DNA of 64,000 bases from Aporrectodea caliginosa (GCA_020284085.1 JACEVL010000158.1:1-64000); one strand, 5' to 3'; shown: positions 1 to 11,943, counted from the stretch's first letter. Notes: generated by a model from the sequence alone, not told the origin. Program-made: numbers and translations.

Positions 1-53
1 CATTTGAGCACATCATACATGCTTTTTTGCTGAAAACACTTCGTCAACTTTAG
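1..53 (+). CDS. Mab-21/cGAS-like gene, 3' end only (copy 0)
   Basis: Only the last 16 codons and the stop are inside the window: the frame beginning at base 3 reads FEHIIHAFLLKTLRQL and ends in TAG at 51-53. The same C-terminus ends the minus-strand copies further right (HIIRVFLLNTLCQL in the 28.9-kb copy). The following 3' flank also matches the 3' flanks of those copies, read in the opposite direction. The gene therefore lies mostly left of the window, on the plus strand, inverted relative to the others. Whether its body is intact cannot be seen. Confidence 0.8.
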   Translation, partial: FEHIIHAFLLKTLRQL

Positions 54-941
54 CATGGAATAAATGTGAAAGACGCCTGAGGCTAATAATATGTCTTAAT
101 GCCGACAAAGTAGAAATGAAGTACTAAAAAGATTACAGAATAACCGTGATGGCTCTGCTGTTACAACTAAGCCTGTATGCCGCTCGGTTGGCCTATGCTC
201 CAGACTTTAGCTTATCCCGAAGGATTTCGACAGTGCCATTTTTCTGTACCAACATATTTATCAAACAAGGAGAAAACACTGATTCTTTGTGCAGCTGTGG
301 CGCAACGCAAACAATTGCCTACATTGTCATTGTTTAGCCACAAATAAATTTAAATGTCGGACAGATGGGTTTTCATTTCACTGGTGATCACGCTTGTAAA
401 GCTGGCTGCACACGAACCGCACAAGATTGAAGGATCGTACACTTATTACTTTCAATTCAGTGTGCTTGGGATAAGCGACCCTAAAAATATTATTTATGTA
501 ACTATTAAAATATAGTAAATCTATAGTCCCAGTTCACCTAGTAAAATTCAGTTCATTAGTAGGCATAGAAAAACTGTTTTTCTATCGCTTATTAATGCGA
601 GTATGGTTTGTAGCGTAATTCTCTAAACGGTTAAGTAACTCAAGTCTCTTGCAGAATTCAGTGCAGAATGTTTGACGTATAATTTCAGTTCTCTTAAAAC
701 TTTGAACTTATCTCGAGTGTCTTCAAGATTTAAAATTTGGATACTAAGTGCTCGCGGTACAAGTAATTTCTACAAGGTACTAGGAGGACATTCAAAATTT
801 TTAATGCTGCTACTGCGAGCGGGTGTTCACTGCGAAAAATATTTGATGTTCGAAGGAACTCTTGTTGCGGAGTAAATTGTCGAGTTTCATAAGAACGACT
901 TGACACAACAAGATCGACTACAGACGAAAAGATTAAACACA

Positions 942-1492
942 CAATGTGATTCTCCTTACAGATTTTATTTTAGGTATAGTTACAGTTATAAAGTTATATT
1001 TTAGTTTTTATAGTTTAGTTAGTTATATTTTTTAGTTATAGTTATAGTTAAAGTCAATATTCCATTTGGTGTTTTGTGCTCAAAATTGCGTTAGCGATAA
1101 TTAGAAAAGCTTACGATTAACTTATTGCAGCAAATTTTGCATTGCGTAGTTAACACGCTGTTTCACAATTTGCTCAGTCTTTGAAAGCCTTTGATTATGC
1201 ATCAACTTCAGCTTCATGAATACACGAGTTTCCAAGAGTAACTGACAAATTGCATAATAAAAGTATCGCATTTTTCGTTCTCATTTATGTCGAATCGTCC
1301 ATATTGCATTTCCTAGATTATTTCTTGTATTAACGAAAATAAAGATGCAATTTTCGTTGTTGTTATTTGAGTCATAGTTATAGTTATAGTTAATGATATG
1401 TTTAGTTATAGTTATATTATCGTTAACGAAATCATTTTATTGTCATTAATGAACATTTTCGTTTATCGTTATCGTTACAGACGAATCACATG
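942..1492. mobile_element. Non-autonomous hAT-like element
   Basis: Termini are CAATGTGATTC and the inverse GAATCACATG. Flanking 8-mers TAAACACA (934-941) and GAAACACA (1493-1500) differ at one base, as expected for a hAT target duplication. The interior has repeated GTTATAGTTATAGTT stretches. A second copy of the family with a perfect 8-bp TSD is at 13,158-13,693, at a different site, so the two inserted independently. No transposase ORF. Confidence 0.75.
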
Positions 1493-2639
1493 GAAACACA
1501 CACCACGGCTTCAACGAATACTTCGGTTGCTAAATTTTGATGGTGTGGGTGAGATCTACGAAGAAACTAATCTTTCGCAACGTGGGAGGTTAATTTAGGA
1601 GTTAATAAAACGATTTGTCATTGGAAGTACTGGTCTAAGTATAGCTAGATACGATATTTAGTTGAGTCACATTTCAATGAAATTATCTAGACATTTGTTG
1701 AATTGACACATATAATATTTATTGTTTATGCCTAATTATATATTCATGTTTATTAGAACTGTCTTGATCTGATTTGTTAACCCTGTTAACATAACCTAGA
1801 TAACTGATCAATGGGGCGATCAATTGAAAAACAAGTAACAGAACTCATGATCAGGGTTCAACCTCTTATTGTGTTAAAACAATAGAGGACGTTACACAAC
1901 TATTACCTGCAAATGAGCATTGGCGGACTGCTTAACTAAAACACCGAAAAACAATAATTGATGTAGTGACTACTAAATGGATTCTAAAAGAACCCTCCGA
2001 CAAGTTGTCAATGTGCTTTTAAGAGTTTATATTGACAATTATTATGAAATTGAAATTACACTTTTAAACGACTAATATTAAACGTCAATACCTTCCAAAC
2101 CATATTACTGGAGGAGAAAACCTGCACAAGTACTACAAGTAATGGTGCTCATATGTTCTATTCTCTCGATTTGGTCTTCTGACAAAAATTTTTTCTTCAT
2201 AAACCCGCTAACGTATTTGACGCAGCGCTCGTGAATTATCTGGTTCCCTGGACTTAACTTAGTCGCTTAAGAAATTCGTAATTTTACTATATTACACTTT
2301 ACCATTACGACTCAAATGAATCGTCAAGGGGTTGGGGAAGGCTATTGGATCTGTTAGTAGGTTAATACAGAAAGCGCATCGGCCAAAGCAAAAGTGATAA
2401 CACTTAGTCTACTGTAATTGACAACGCGAGTTGAATTAATGAGCTTGTTTAGCTCAATTTTGAAACATAAATAGACCTACTTGGCAATTAGTCCTTCTCG
2501 CACAGGTCTGCACATCGGGCAAGGCATCTTCTCCATTCGTCTCTGTACATCGCCGATCTTTCCGGCCACAGTGATCTGTCTCTGAGGGATCATCGAGCAA
2601 ACGCTGTTCAGGTGTCATTTTTAATGCAAGCGTTGAATC

Positions 2640-2852
2640 GTGAATGATGATGAGTTTTCTGCCCGAAGGCAGGTCCATTGGCTTTTTGCCACCCGGGGAT
2701 GAGATGAGTGAGGTGGTTTGTTGCCTTCCTCGCAGATAATTGTGGGCGAGCAACTTGTCCCGGGTCGCTATGCAGTGGCTGGAGGTAGATTCGAACCTGC
2801 GGCCCTCTGGCTACAAGGCACAGAACATACCGCTACACCACCGCGTCCCAAC
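2640..2852 (-). mobile_element. tRNA-derived SINE, short (ATG)n tail
   Basis: Reverse complement of the SINE at 43,862-44,147. It has a tRNA-like head with a B-box-like GGTTCGAATCT, a conserved body and a short CAT-repeat tail. The flanking AATCGTGAAT-type sequences match the TSD of the 43.9-kb copy, so this is the same insertion carried by segmental duplication, with a much shorter tail. Confidence 0.8.
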
Positions 2853-3049
2853 AATCGTGAATACTATAGGGATTATCTGCTCGGATACGATACTGACTTA
2901 ACACTTTTTTGTGTTAATTATTTCAAATTTCATGCCCGCTGAATTATATGTGACACATATCTTAGGAAAACATTGTGCGAAGTAACATTCGGGTCAAGGA
3001 TCTCTCTCAAATCTCCCCCTCCAGACGATATGAGAGCGACAAAACAGCT

Positions 3050-3121
3050 TAGCAGAGCGTGGTTTCGATCCACGGACCTCTGGGTTATGGGCCCAGCACG
3101 CTTCCACTGCGCCACTCTGCT
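3050..3121 (-). tRNA. tRNA-iMet (CAT), initiator
   Basis: 72 nt. The AGCAGAG acceptor pairs with CTCTGCT plus A. The anticodon loop contains CAT between GGGCC/CCCAG-type stems. The T loop carries the ATCGA-type sequence typical of eukaryotic initiator tRNA, and the B box GGATCGAAACC is intact. A paralogue lies at 43,593-43,664. Confidence 0.93.
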
Positions 3122-3405
3122 CTCTCATAACAACGCTTCCGAACAGTCAAAACTAGCATGAAAAATCTACAAATGCCAAGCCAATCTTTCTACTAAAGTG
3201 TGCCTTATTCTTTACCTAAACCCGTGACAATCCTCCAGAATACTCAATTAATGTTATAGTACCGGATACCCATCTTAGGACAGTCTTTTAAAGCCGTTTT
3301 TCCAAGTACAAAAACATGCGACAGCGATAGCCCTACACGGCTGGGTTGTTTCTGTATCGTTAAAAGTAAAACGCAGTTACGACTACGCCTGTTATTTACT
3401 CGTCA

Positions 3406-3476
3406 GCGTGAGTGGTATAACGGTAGCATAGTTGCCTTCCAAGCAATTGATCCGGGTTCGACTCCCGGCTCACGCA
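3406..3476 (+). tRNA. tRNA-Gly (TCC)
   Basis: 71 nt. The GCGTGAG acceptor pairs with CTCACGC plus A. The anticodon loop CTTCCAA gives TCC. A box TGGTATAACGG and B box GGTTCGACTCC are intact. It heads a tandem repeat of tRNA-Gly plus about 820 bp of flank. Confidence 0.93.
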
Positions 3477-4227
3477 CGTCGTTTTAGATTGCATGACGAC
3501 TAACGGTATACGTCAGTTCGTTTTATACTTTTGTCTCACGTAAGCAAATTGGAATCATACAATTCAGTCTCCGAGGAACCGTCTAAATTTTAATACGTAG
3601 CCTACATGTAGGATTACAAATTTACAATATACAGCTGAAATATTCAAATGTGAAATCAATATTAATGTTTCTATTTATAGCTGCAGACCTATGTTTACTT
3701 CAGTCCACAAACCAGTCATTATAGACACAACTTTCTTCCTGCATACGGCCTTCTTCTACGACACGTTGTAAATTGTTTAGATATAGTACGATTTTAACAA
3801 ATTTCAAGTTATTTCAATAAAGTCTAAATTCATAGCCCTTCAAAGTTGTCTTAAATTCAAGGAACATTTTCTCAAATGCCAAATCATCGACTTCATTCGT
3901 CATTTGTCTGTGCAGCAATTTGTGTTAAGCAAAACTCAAAATAAGAAGTGAAGTATGGTTCGATTTCTATACCATGAACAGATAACGTGAAAGAATGAAA
4001 TCTCCGACGAAACGAATAAGTAATAAGCAGCTGTTTCATACAAATTCTCCGAAATGGTTCATGATAGCGTTCTAGGCTACTACTAAGGAAGCTCTAATGT
4101 CAGCCATCGAATTCACAGAATTAGCTAACACATTTCTAGTAGCTAGAATTAGCAGCGTTCAATATTCGTTTAGAATTAGAATTAGCTGTTGAATCTACGA
4201 ACAGCTAATCGATTTCTCTAATCCGAT

Positions 4228-4298
4228 TAGTGAGTGGTATAACGGTAGCATAGTTGCCTTCCAAGCAATTGTTCGGGATTCGACTCCCGGCTCACTCA
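4228..4298 (+). tRNA. tRNA-Gly (TCC), decayed copy
   Basis: Tandem copy of the tRNA at 3406. The anticodon arm is intact, but the acceptor 5' side reads TAGTGAG against CTCACTC (terminal mismatch). The T arm has GGGATTCGACTCC instead of GGGTTCGACTCC, damaging the B box. Probably a tRNA pseudogene. Confidence 0.6.
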
Positions 4299-4417
4299 CG
4301 TCGTTTTTGATTGCATGACGACTAACGGTATACGTCAGTTCGTTTTCGCGGACCATCTTACTTTCGTAAGCAACGTGGAATCATACAACTCTATCTCCGA
4401 GGAACCGTCTATAGACC

Positions 4418-4970
4418 GCATTTTCGCCGATCCAAGGTGAGTACAGTAAAAATTATCGGACTAATCAGGGTATAATTTATTGTTTTTTGCGCTCTAAATT
4501 ATTTTTGTATAGGATAATTTTAAATAGCATTTGGATTGATGACAATAACTCTTGCTTCAGTAGAAGTTGGATTGATGAAAATAATTTTTGCTTAAGTAGA
4601 AGATGGATTGAAAAAGAAATGCTTCTTGATTAAATAGAAGCTGGATTGATGAAAATGATTCTTGCTTAAGTAGAAGATGGATTGAAAAAGAAATGCTTCT
4701 TGCTTCAGTAGAAGTTGGATTGATGAAAATAATTCTTGCTTAAGTAGAAGATGGATTGAAAAAGAAATGCTTCTTGATTAAATAGAAGCTGGATTGATGA
4801 AAAATATTTCTTGCGTAAGTATAAGATGCATTAATGACAGTTATCCTGGACATTGGACCATTGGTATTGAAATGCCATGTATTTAAAATTATTTAGACAA
4901 CAAAAACGATAAATTACTCTGATTAGTCCGATAGTTTTTGCTGTACTCACCTTGGATCGTGGGAAAAAAC
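4418..4970. mobile_element. MULE-like inverted-repeat element
   Basis: Long terminal inverted repeats of about 60 bp share GATCCAAGGTGAGTACAG and TATCGGACTAATCAG. The flanks are the 9-mers CTATAGACC (4409-4417) and CTATAGGCC (4971-4979). The related empty site near 43,110 reads CTATAGGCC once. A 9-bp TSD with long inverted repeats is typical of Mutator-like elements. The interior is a tandem array of 36-38-bp units with core GAAGTTGGATTGATGAAAAT. No ORF. Confidence 0.7.
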
Positions 4971-5064
4971 CTATAGGCCTACGTACATGTACATCTACAG
5001 GAAATATTCAAATATGAAATCCAAATTAATGTTTCTATATGTAGACCTAGGCCTACATGTGTGT

Positions 5065-6105
5065 GTAGCCCTAATGTAAATTAGTTGCTTTTTGCTGCGT
5101 ACGCTAATGGCAGAGTAGAACATTGCATCACACCAAGTAATGAATGGCTGTAGAAAACGCTAGGCATGTTTGTAGAAAAGTCTTGCACTTGTATTAAATA
5201 GAAAACAAATCAATTAATATACAGTACAAATAAACACCTATCTACCTATGAGTGGCGTTATTTATTAAATTATATAATTATGTATTATGGGTTTATCTGA
5301 TCCTTCAGTAAACTTCAGTCTCGCTTCGACGACACCGTAGTTAGGTTCGTAGAAACTGGTTTCAGTGAAGGAGCAGGTTTCGTCGAAAGGTATGTATTTC
5401 GGCGAAGGTGAGTTTTTCTCTGAAGCGACGCGGCGAAGGCATGAATTCGTAGCGATGCTTCGTCCTCCAAACACCTCTTCAAACGTCGAAGTCGCTTTTG
5501 AATATATAGGATCGTGACAACTGACAAGTCGGCATTACATAAAACCGTATCACTTGCTCTAGAGTTGCTGTTCGATGTCTAAACAATCCTTCGTAAACGT
5601 TCGCAGTTCAAATCAATCACACGCAGAAACGATAACCACTCAACCGTTCTATACGCTTCTCAAACAGACTCTCGAAAGATCGCTCGTCAACGCCTTCACG
5701 CTGACGGCTACTCTTAAATTCGACTAAAAGTCCGCCACAACGATGCTATCATCACTCGCAAGATGCATAGGCCTAGTCGTCCGAAACTTTGAAATTGACG
5801 ATTCATTTACCGAAAAGTCGTTCAACATTACAGGAACGTCGCAAATCGACCAATTCCTCTGAACTCCAAATTTCAAGTCCTTCTTCAATGTGCTTCTCCT
5901 TCGCTATCCGTTACGTCGTCCACTGTAACGCTCTAGTTAATTCGTATTACGTCACGTTGCCATGGCTTCTGGTTTAACGGTTAATTTGGCAGTTAATTGG
6001 AGCCTAGGCCTATGTATTACATTAATGCCACCCAGTCATGAATTAACTAACACCACTCGTAATTAACTATCTTATTCTAACCCTATAGATTAATTAATTA
6101 ATGAA
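5065..6105. other. Unclassified insertion within tRNA-Gly flank
   Basis: The tRNA-Gly flank sequence breaks off near 5065 and resumes near 6105, so about 1 kb is inserted relative to the other flank copies. ORFs here are short and overlap on both strands. Repeated TTCGTCGAA/CTTCG motifs occur at 5300-5500. I recognise neither a gene nor a transposon family. Confidence 0.4.
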
Positions 6106-6669
6106 ATCAATATTAATGTAAGCTCAATATTAGATTTGATAAGTTATATTTCGCTACAGACCTAGGTTTACTTCAAAATTATAGACACAACTTTCTTCCT
6201 GCTAGGCCTTCTTCTATAACACGTTGTAAACTGTTTAGATATAGTACTGTTATAACAAATTTCAAGTTATTTCAATAAAGTCTAAATTCACAACTTCAAA
6301 GTTGTTCTAAATTCAAATCTCATTTTCTCAAATGCCAAATCATCGACTTCATTCGTATTCTGCTGATAAGCAATTTCGTGTTAAAAAACTCAAAAGCACA
6401 GTGAAGCTAGGTTCGATTTCTATACAACGTGACTCGAATTAAATCTCCGACGAAACGATGGCCAGTAATAAGCAGCTGTTGTGATACAAATTCTTCGAAA
6501 TGGTTCATATAGCCTAGGCTACTACTAAGGAAGCTCAATGTGGCCACGAATTCACATAGGCTACCAGGTAACACATTTCACAGTAGCTACCCTCAGCAGC
6601 GTTCAATATTCGTTCATTGGATCACCAACCGTGAATCTACGAACATCTTCACCGTTTCTGGATCCGAAT

Positions 6670-6740
6670 GCGTGAGTGGTATAACGGTAGCATAGTTGCC
6701 TTCCAAGCAATTGATCCGGGTTCGACTCCCGGCTCACGCA
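6670..6740 (+). tRNA. tRNA-Gly (TCC)
   Basis: 71 nt. GCGTGAG/CTCACGC acceptor, anticodon loop CTTCCAA, intact A box and B box GGTTCGACTCC. Identical in body to the copy at 3406. Confidence 0.93.
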
Positions 6741-7259
6741 CGCTGTTTTAAATTACCGGCGACCAAAACCTTTTGAGGTGCAATAATATTAAGATTTATC
6801 TGAGGAGAAGTAGCGGCCTACGCGATGGTTTCAAAATTATGCATTTGGAGTAGAAATAAGAGAAACGTCCCTTGAAATTCAGGTTCTTGAGAAATAAAAT
6901 TCGTAGAACACTCTAGGCTACACTAGTAGCCTAATACAATAGCCATTGGATTCTAAAAGATCTAAATGAGTACATAAGTAAAGTAAATGACGAGAAGTAG
7001 GCTATAAATGATTCGTTCAAACATTTTTGAAAATTAGGCTACTGTTAAAAGTTTGTGCCACAACTGTTCAAAATGCGGTGTTTTAGATCTTATTATACTG
7101 TTAATGACTACTGGTATTAAAGAGTTAACAATAGAAATGCGCTCTAAAATGTAAAAGCTTCCTAAACCACGAATCATCAAGGCAATATCATAGTGAATCT
7201 TACAGATTATTTGCTCAGTTGCTTCTTCAATACATTGTCAGTTATTGGTGAACTAAGGA

Positions 7260-7690
7260 GAATGATGCACATCACGTGAACATAGTAGTTTTTCTTAATA
7301 CGTCCCACACGTCCCGCCAAAACTAATAATTTCGCCCAAACTTTAGATCCGAGACTCGCCATTGTGAATGGCTTCAGAATAGTTTCAGAATCAAGACAAA
7401 GGTTTTAGATCATCGACGTAGAAGTTCATTTATTCATTAAAGAGGATACATTTTTATTAGCTTGAGGCAAAAACCCGAACTTCACAAATAACATGGCTTG
7501 AAAAACAGTGGATTAAACGAATAGACAGTAAAAGCAACAATCAGAATAGTAAAATTCCCTCTTGATTTCCGAATTTTCTAACTTCCTCTACCAGATTTCC
7601 AGCTAAGCCCTCACCATAATTTGCCTCAAGCTGTTATGTGTATATATCACCGGTCAGTCTTTCCTCTCGAAATCAATGTCTCACCTCTTC
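7260..7690. repeat. Unit flank segment shared three times
   Basis: About 430 bp recurring in the opposite orientation at about 25,400-25,860 and 33,680-34,150. It contains the same phrases about the text CCCACACGTCCCGCC and GCTTGAGGCAAA. Short ORFs in the copies do not agree in frame, so it looks non-coding. Confidence 0.7.
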
Positions 7691-8341
7691 AAGAAATATT
7701 GTAACAGGGACTTAAATACTTATCACAGGCGAACGAACTGGTCTCCTGGTGAATATGTTGGTCTCTATTATGTGACTCGGCCATTGTATGACGCTGAGAA
7801 ATTTTGAATATTTGAATCTACATTATAATTAAATATCAATCAATCCATCAATGAATACTTTATTGTTCACCAAACAATTCAAATTCAGCAATTAGACGGA
7901 CAAGACAATCAAGTGACAATGGGAAGACCCAAAGGAACAACAGGTTCCGCTGACAGGGTCGCCCTATTACTAGCAGGCATTACTCAAACATGCTTTACAA
8001 TTGGTCGTAGTACACAGGTTAATGTCTTTTTAACACAATATGTCCTACTCTCACTGAAATACTGGCAATCTGAATTTGTTCTTCATGAAAATTGTACACT
8101 GCATCTGCGGAAAACTCTCTGACTTCACGCAGCGATCTAGAATAAGCTGGTGCCCTGTGCGTAGCTGCAATCGCTTAAGAACTCCTCAAGTTCGGGGTTC
8201 AAAAGTCGCCATAACGACTCAAACGAAATCGTGAAATGTTGGATCCGGTTAGTACATGTAGATCCAGTTTGTCAGCCGCGTTTATTATTCAACCTCTCAT
8301 ATATCTCACAGAGTTGATGACGAAGACACACTTAATCGTTT

Positions 8342-8899
8342 TGTGGCGCTCGTTATTGATCGCCTCTTTCCTGCTTTGTTGGCTTCGTGATGCAAGTCAC
8401 GTAGGCCATTTGGCGGCTTTTGTCGAAGACCGTCGATTGGTGGAAAACCCCGCGAAACTCTCCCGCGCTTTTTGGCTATATAAGCCCGTCTTGGCGGTTT
8501 TAGAGAGAGTTGCGTCCTGTCTGCCGTGCTGGTTGGACCTGTGTGGTTCTTTTTCTGTTTGGGGTTCGACTTCTGGACGTCGCAAGCGTTTTTCAACGAT
8601 TAAGGTGGGAAAAATAGCAGTAGTTTGTGTGATTTAACTGACTGAAAGTAATTATTAGTTGATAATTGATAAAACTGATCAAAATTGTATCAAATTTCGA
8701 TGACTTTATGTTCGACAATCGTATCGTCTGAAAGCTGTAAATAGACAGTTCCATGGAGATTTGTGAATTCTGATTAGAGCGATAGGCGCTATTGAAGTTT
8801 ATTGTAACCTTGTACATTTTCTTTGTTAATTCATGATAATTCTCTGTAAAGTGATCAATAATATAATTGATAATGACAGAAAAACCTGTGGAGCGCACA
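8342..8899 (+). promoter_or_regulatory. Putative LTR with TATA box
   Basis: Bounded by short inverted ends TGTGGCGCTC and GAGCGCACA. CTATATAAG near 8476-8484 is a good TATA box. GGCGG motifs lie upstream and downstream of it. No matching second LTR is present, so this rests on end structure only. Confidence 0.45.
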
Positions 8900-9567
8900 G
8901 AGATATAATCCCTGTAGAGTTTGTTTGATTCATTAGTTAAAGCCCAAAGTTTACAAAATGATAGGCTTGAGCAACTATTTGTAAGATTAGGGTTCGAATC
9001 CCAGAGCCAGAGAAAACGTCGCTCTCACGATGACGATCAAGGTAGCTCCTACCCGGAGTGCGAAGTCCATTTGGCGGGAACTTTGCCAGGTTTGGCGGGA
9101 ATAGGTGAACGCTGGGAAGAGGCACCATCTCTTTTGGCGGGAAATCACCACAGGTTGGCGCCAAGTCAACCAATACTTTCTGACGATGAAGAAGGTTTGG
9201 CGGGAACGAACCCCGTTCTCTTTTCAGAGGGCGCTGCGATCCCAAAGGAAGGCGCGAACATGTTGTACCGGTCTTTAAATCCTGATGACTTTGTAAACGA
9301 ATATTACTCACACACTGAAAAGTTACCCTCGATGGCGCTACCCAGACGAAGTTCACGTCTTGCTGTAAACTCTAGAATTAATTATGTTTCTGACTATCCT
9401 CCCGTGAGTTATAGGCACTGTAGGCAGGAAGCCTCTCGAGGTAGATCTGGTTTGAGAAACCCTTCGGTGGTCGCCTATCAAGAACAGTTTCCCTCCAAAC
9501 CCGCTTCCCCTCTCCCTCCAGTTTCGCAATCGGCGACGGCATCGCCAGGGGGGGGGCGAGCGCGATA
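8342..9567 (+). mobile_element. Truncated LTR retrotransposon-like insertion
   Basis: The flank TTAATCGTTT is followed by about 1.2 kb absent from paralogous sites (for example 32,743), then GTTTCAGAGGCTAAG. A 4-bp GTTT may be the TSD. The first 558 bp look like an LTR: TGTGGCGCTC at the start, GAGCGCACA at 8891-8899, and a TATA box CTATATAAG near 8476. The right end GAGCGCGATA resembles the LTR end. No reverse transcriptase, integrase or second LTR is present, so it is non-autonomous or heavily deleted. Confidence 0.55.
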
Positions 9568-9568
9568 G
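8921..9568 (+). pseudogene. Possible gag-like ORF fragment, 215 codons
   Basis: An open frame runs from just after a TAG at 8915-8917 to a TAG at 9566-9568, immediately downstream of the putative LTR. It has no early ATG; the only in-frame methionine is around residue 112. The product is hydrophilic, with an N-terminal LEQLFVRLGF segment, an RKRRSHDDD charged patch, and repeated LAG tripeptides encoded by repeated TTTGGCGGGAA. No CCHC knuckle or protease is visible. Position suggests a gag remnant, but I do not recognise the family. It could be chance open frame. Confidence 0.3.
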
Positions 9569-9610
9569 TTTCAGAGGCTAAGTATTGACGATTGTTTCTA
9601 ACCTCTCCGG

Positions 9611-9947
9611 TGTCCCGAGATATTTTATCCCTACTAAAGCATATAACCCCGGATGGAATAAACTGGTTAAGAGTAACCATTCTATCCCCCATCGTCATAC
9701 GCATCACGATAGCCAAGACGAAAATCCAGTCAAAATCACCAAAAACGACGTAAATTAATTTCAGGTCGATGTAAAGATACGCAACTTAAAATATTTTATG
9801 TGTACAATAAATCCAAACAGTACGACTGAATACACTTAGAAACCGCCAAAAATGCAAACTAAACCGCAAACTATGCATGGAAAAATGCAAACTAAACATT
9901 TCGCTAAGAGGGATACTCATGTATGAGGGATACTCTATTTGGTGACA
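9611..9947. mobile_element. CCGG-flanked inverted-repeat element, copy 1
   Basis: Non-coding element with ends TGTCCCGAGATAT and the inverse of TGTCACCAAATAGAG, flanked on both sides by CCGG. The interior includes CATTCTATCCCCCATCG and ACAATAAATCCAAACAG. Paralogous empty sites read CGCCGGCAAAGG (about 23,111 and 32,690). Other copies: 11,944-12,294 and 48,731-49,952. Relative to its flanks this copy is in the opposite orientation to the other two. Confidence 0.7.
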
Positions 9948-10775
9948 CCGGCGAGGATTGACTATGCATGGGGCGGAAGCATTCAGGCCGCCAATTCAAC
10001 GCTGAGCCTACTAAAGAAAGAGCAACGGCAATAGTGAAGCAAGTATCGTCAACTGATAACGCGAGTTGAATTAATGAGCTTGCACTACATAATATACAGG
10101 CCTACATACACGAACATCTTGACCATAATGTGCGATTCTGTTCACATGCGCAACTGAAGATCTACTATGTCAGGTAAGCCTACTGACTTTTAGTCGAGGT
10201 GCTGGGTTAAGGGGTGGGCTGTGTAAAAATTATGAAGGCTATTTCGCACGTCTGAAATTGTTCGTCATAATAAAGGATGCAAAATTTGTATTAAGTTTTA
10301 AAATTTAGTTCTCTTTCAAACACACTTTATGTTCAATTTCACTTTTAATTTGACCTGCGTTAAATTTTAGTTTTGAATGGGGATAGGTTTACAGTTTAAC
10401 TTTGAAGTCTAAGTGACGTACGTCTAAGCAGTTCCTGTGACCATTGATTCGTATTATTTCGGCACATATTAGCCAATCTAATGCGAATACTGCTATGACG
10501 ATCGAAACCATTTGAAAAGGACAATGGAACCCGACTGAACATCCAGGATGAGAGAACCAGGATGAAGACTCATGTGCGAAACATTACAGCCGGACTTAGG
10601 AGGCAGCTTCTGATTATCGACACCGTGGCAATACGAAAATGGTGAAGTAGGTAAGAAAGTAAGAATATTCATTATTGAGAAGCACTAGCAAACGTCACTA
10701 GCATCACCCTTCTCTTTTATCCAGGCTTGCGACAGAACCGAAACGAAAATTGCAAACCGATTCTATCGAGCATCA

Positions 10776-10830
10776 AATAACGCACTGTTACGCGACAACT
10801 CGTCGAACGACATTTCCGTATAAAGACACT
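10776..10830. other. Junction of the inverted duplication
   Basis: Left of about 10,775 the sequence is the reverse complement of gene 5' flanks (compare 39,760-39,840), ending in TTCTATCGAGCATCAAAT. Right of about 10,830 it reads forward as in 40,324 onward (TACTTACAAGCTCTTCATACGTCATAG). The roughly 55 bp between matches neither arm by eye. The gene-proximal 5' region is missing here. Confidence 0.65.
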
Positions 10831-10980
10831 TATACTTACATGTATACTTACAAGCTCTTCATACGTCATAGCAATATTCACATTAGATCGGCTAATATCC
10901 TAGTGCGCCGAACTAGTAGGCCTATGAATGAATGGTAACAGGAACTACATACACCTACGTCATTTAGACTTCAATGTTAA

Positions 10981-11485
10981 CCCTCGTAGGGGACCTGGTT
11001 CCCTATTCTAGGTTTTATTCATTTCAAACTTCTTCCGTATGGAATAAAAATTTGACCTTGAAAGGTAGCTGTAGGGGTTCATTTACACACGTTTTGAGAT
11101 AAAATGTGAGATGATATCTCACACCGTTCAAAAGTTATAGCCAATATACCCGAGGTACCAAGGGGGTGGATACCACCCCCTAGACTTTCGACTATATCTT
11201 ATCCGTCATTTAATATTAAGAGACACAAATTATACCATTCTATAGAGGGAATGTGGGGCTACATTTCTATGGTCACTGAGTTGACCTGAGACAACCGGAA
11301 GTGCTCAAAATAAATAATAATACGCGTAATATGCGTGAAAAATGGCTGAATGGAAGGACTCCCCCTTAGTTTTTTGTCTGTAGCATATTCATTTGTTTTT
11401 CTGGAAGAGAAACAAAGATACCATTCTTTAGAGGGAATGAAGGGCTTCATTTGCATACCTACATCTTTGTCTTTTGGCCCTAGGG
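10981..11485. mobile_element. piggyBac-like (TTAA-specific) MITE
   Basis: TTAA at 10,977-10,980 and 11,486-11,489 flanks 505 bp that begin CCCTCGTAGGGGAC and end GGCCCTAGGG. The paralogous empty site near 22,628 has a single TTAA (AATGTTAAACTGTA). CCCT...AGGG ends with a TTAA duplication are characteristic of piggyBac. No transposase is encoded. Confidence 0.8.
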
Positions 11486-11943
11486 TTAAACTGTAGACCT
11501 ATCCCTATTCTAAACTTACATTTAACACAGGCCAAATTTTGAAAGTGAAATTGAACATAAAGTAGGCCTACGTTTGCAACAGAACCAAATTTTAGAACTT
11601 AATACAAATTTTCCCTCCTTTATTCTGACGAACAGTTTCAGTCGTGCGAAATAGCCTACATAATTTTTACACAGCCCATCTTTTAACCCAGCACTCGACT
11701 AAAAGACCTGACGTTAGTAGATCTTCAGTTACGCATGTGAACAGAATAGCACATTATGGCCAAGATGTATGTAGGCCTGTATATTATGTAGTGCAAGCTC
11801 ATTAATTCAACTCGAGTTATCAGTTGACGATAGCCCACGTGTTTTTCTACTGCCGTTGCTCTTTCTTTTTTAGCCTCAGCGTTGAATTGGCGGCCTGAAT
11901 GTGTCGATGCTTCCGCCCCTATGCGTTGGTCAGTCCTCGCCGG

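Larger units (their letters stand above)
1..10775. repeat. Inverted segmental-duplication unit 0 (left arm)
   Basis: Order on the plus strand: gene 3' end, downstream flank, SINE, tRNA-iMet, tRNA-Gly with flank (repeated), a flank segment at about 7260-7690, a segment at about 8120-8340, and gene 5'-flank sequence at about 10,150-10,775. Each block recurs in the opposite orientation to the right (for example 25,400-25,860, 23,110-23,460 and 22,190-22,900). Stretches 54-941, 1493-2450 and 7690-8340 show no credible gene; they are duplicated flanks. Lost relative to the other units is the gene-proximal end of the 5' flank, next to the junction at 10,776. Confidence 0.8.

Noticed and set aside
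8975..9010. GGTTCGAATCCC as a tRNA B box
   Set aside because: No A box, anticodon arm or acceptor pairing around it; chance match in the LTR-like insertion.
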